Under the pieces are notes generated by a model. The model did no database searches. It had not been told where the DNA came from and saw only the letters and a list, made by a program, of their open reading frames with translations. Positions 5,816 to 6,478 of a DNA stretch of 6,478 bases are shown here, in pieces. Position 1 is the first letter of the stretch. Every line of letters begins with the position of its first letter. The stretch comes from an uncultured beta proteobacterium (lineage in GTDB: Bacteria; Pseudomonadota; Gammaproteobacteria; Burkholderiales; SG8-39), in the NCBI GenBank assembly GCA_902826155.1, contig CADEDU010000053.1, positions 1 to 6,478 of the forward strand, written 5' to 3'. The position numbers and the translations under genes are program-made.

Positions 5816-6400
5816 ATGCGCGTCCTCGTGCTTTTCGCTCATCCCCTTGGCGACAGCCTGCACGGCACGTTGCATCGCACGATCGTCGCCCGGCTGCGTG
5901 CGCGTGGCCACGAGGTCGACGACTTTGATCTGTACGCCGAAGGGTTCGATCCGGTGCTCGATGCCGACGCGCGAAGTCGCTACTTCGATCCCACCCGCAA
6001 TCGCGAAGGGGTCGAGCGCTACGTCGAGCGACTATTCGCGGCTGAGGCGCTGGTGCTCTGCTTTCCGGTCTGGACGTTCGGGCCGCCCGCAATCCTCAAG
6101 GGCTTCATGGATCGGGTAATGATCCCGGGGGTGTCGTTCAAGCTTGACGAGCACGGCGTAATGCGCCCGAACCTGACGCACCTGCGCCGCCTGATCGCCG
6201 TGACGACCTACGGCCGCAAGCGCCTGGAGATGTGGTGGCTCGGTGACCCGCCGCGCAAGATCGTGCAACGGTACCTGCGCTGGTTTGTGGCGCGCGATGC
6301 GCGGGTCGAGTATCACGCGCTCTATGGCATTCACGAGAGCGAGGGGCGCTCGCACCAACGCTTTGTCGATCGCGTCGGTGCGGCGATGGATCGGCTGTAG
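5816..6400 (+). CDS. NAD(P)H dehydrogenase (quinone) / flavodoxin_2-family oxidoreductase
   Basis: A 194-residue soluble flavoprotein of the Flavodoxin_2 family (NQO1, MdaB, KefF and relatives). These enzymes use NAD(P)H to reduce quinones or other acceptors, usually by two electrons. Seen: the N-terminal strand and flavin-phosphate loop VLVLFAHPLGDSLHGTL (3-19); GHEVDDFDLYAEGFDPVL (31-48), a near-signature for the family; and FPVWTFGPPAILKGFMDRV (83-101), which lines the flavin site and is followed by PGVSF. TTYGRKRLEMWWLGD (130-144) sits where the family usually has a TTGG-type turn. Length is typical. ATG 5816 fits the usual start just before the first strand; a GTG at 5798 would add six residues with no better ribosome site. 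It is divergent from the liv operon and not obviously linked to it. Substrate and electron acceptor are unknown. Confidence 0.9.
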   Translation: MRVLVLFAHPLGDSLHGTLHRTIVARLRARGHEVDDFDLYAEGFDPVLDADARSRYFDPTRNREGVERYVERLFAAEALVLCFPVWTFGPPAILKGFMDRVMIPGVSFKLDEHGVMRPNLTHLRRLIAVTTYGRKRLEMWWLGDPPRKIVQRYLRWFVARDARVEYHALYGIHESEGRSHQRFVDRVGAAMDRL

Positions 6401-6401
6401 C

Positions 6402-6426
6402 GGCGAGCGAGCGGTCGTTCGCCTTT
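6402..6426 (+). terminator. Possible rho-independent terminator after the oxidoreductase gene
   Basis: GGCGAGCG (6402-6409) pairs with CGTTCGCC (6416-6423), one G-T wobble included, across a 6-base loop. TTT follows. It begins two bases after the stop codon. The short T-run and its overlap with the repeat at 6403-6437 make this tentative. Confidence 0.4.
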
Positions 6427-6437
6427 AGCAGCGAGCG
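6403..6437. repeat. GCGAGC-rich repeat, copy 1
   Basis: The unit is GCGAGCGAGCGGTCGTT, then 5 extra bases, then TTAGCAGCGAGCG. It matches copy 2 exactly apart from that insertion. Its first half also forms the hairpin called as a terminator. Confidence 0.7.
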
Positions 6438-6448
6438 ATCGGGTGCTT

Positions 6449-6478
6449 GCGAGCGAGCGGTCGTTTTAGCAGCGAGCG
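6449..6478. repeat. GCGAGC-rich repeat, copy 2 (reaches window edge)
   Basis: GCGAGCGAGCGGTCGTT (6449-6465) then TTAGCAGCGAGCG (6466-6478) repeats copy 1 at a 46-base offset, with an 11-base spacer between copies. The array may continue beyond the window. Confidence 0.7.

Noticed and set aside
5589..6092. Long N-terminal extension of the binding protein
   Set aside because: It would run through the divergent region and into the oxidoreductase gene on the other strand, while a strong Shine-Dalgarno and a Tat signal mark ATG 5588.
6403..6478. CRISPR array
   Set aside because: Only two units with an 11-base spacer and internal GCGAGC sub-repeats; no unique spacer of the usual length.

Overview
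The window reads as GC-rich proteobacterial chromosome carrying a more AT-rich accessory gene at its left end. A beta- or gammaproteobacterium is my guess, based on composition, the liv operon layout and an attC-like recombination site; no marker gene fixes the taxon.

Left end (1-936). A 228-residue HNH-nuclease-type protein is read rightwards (37-723). It is flanked by what looks like integron gene-cassette architecture. GTTAGCC stands at the extreme left edge (2-8). Its exact reverse complement GGCTAAC (732-738) lies 8 bases after the stop codon and starts an attC-like inverted-repeat site. Joining the two ends as in a circular cassette rebuilds a site of about 59 bases, the classical size. 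A 7-codon leader ORF ends in an ATGA overlap with the HNH start. A second GTTAGCCG (912-919), preceded by a decamer that also occurs at the first putative cassette end, may mark another tiny cassette or a relic. This region is the main accessory signal of the window.

Middle (937-5588). A complete leftward-transcribed branched-chain/hydrophobic amino-acid-type (HAAT) ABC importer: Tat-signal-bearing periplasmic binding protein, permeases LivH and LivM, ATPases LivG and LivF, in the usual K-H-M-G-F order. The last four genes are tightly packed (5-base gap, GTGA overlap, ATGA overlap), so they are almost certainly one operon. The binding protein would capture a substrate in the periplasm and deliver it to the LivHM channel, powered by LivGF. 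The ligand (branched-chain amino acid, amide or aromatic acid) cannot be read from the sequence.

Right end (5589-6478). A 227-base divergent intergenic region holds the binding-protein ribosome site and a possible promoter. It is followed by a rightward NAD(P)H:quinone-oxidoreductase/flavodoxin_2-family gene (5816-6400), a possible terminator, and two copies of a 30-35-base GCGAGC-rich repeat that runs to the window edge. No tRNA, rRNA, CRISPR array or transposase was seen, and no stretch over 300 bases lacks a gene.
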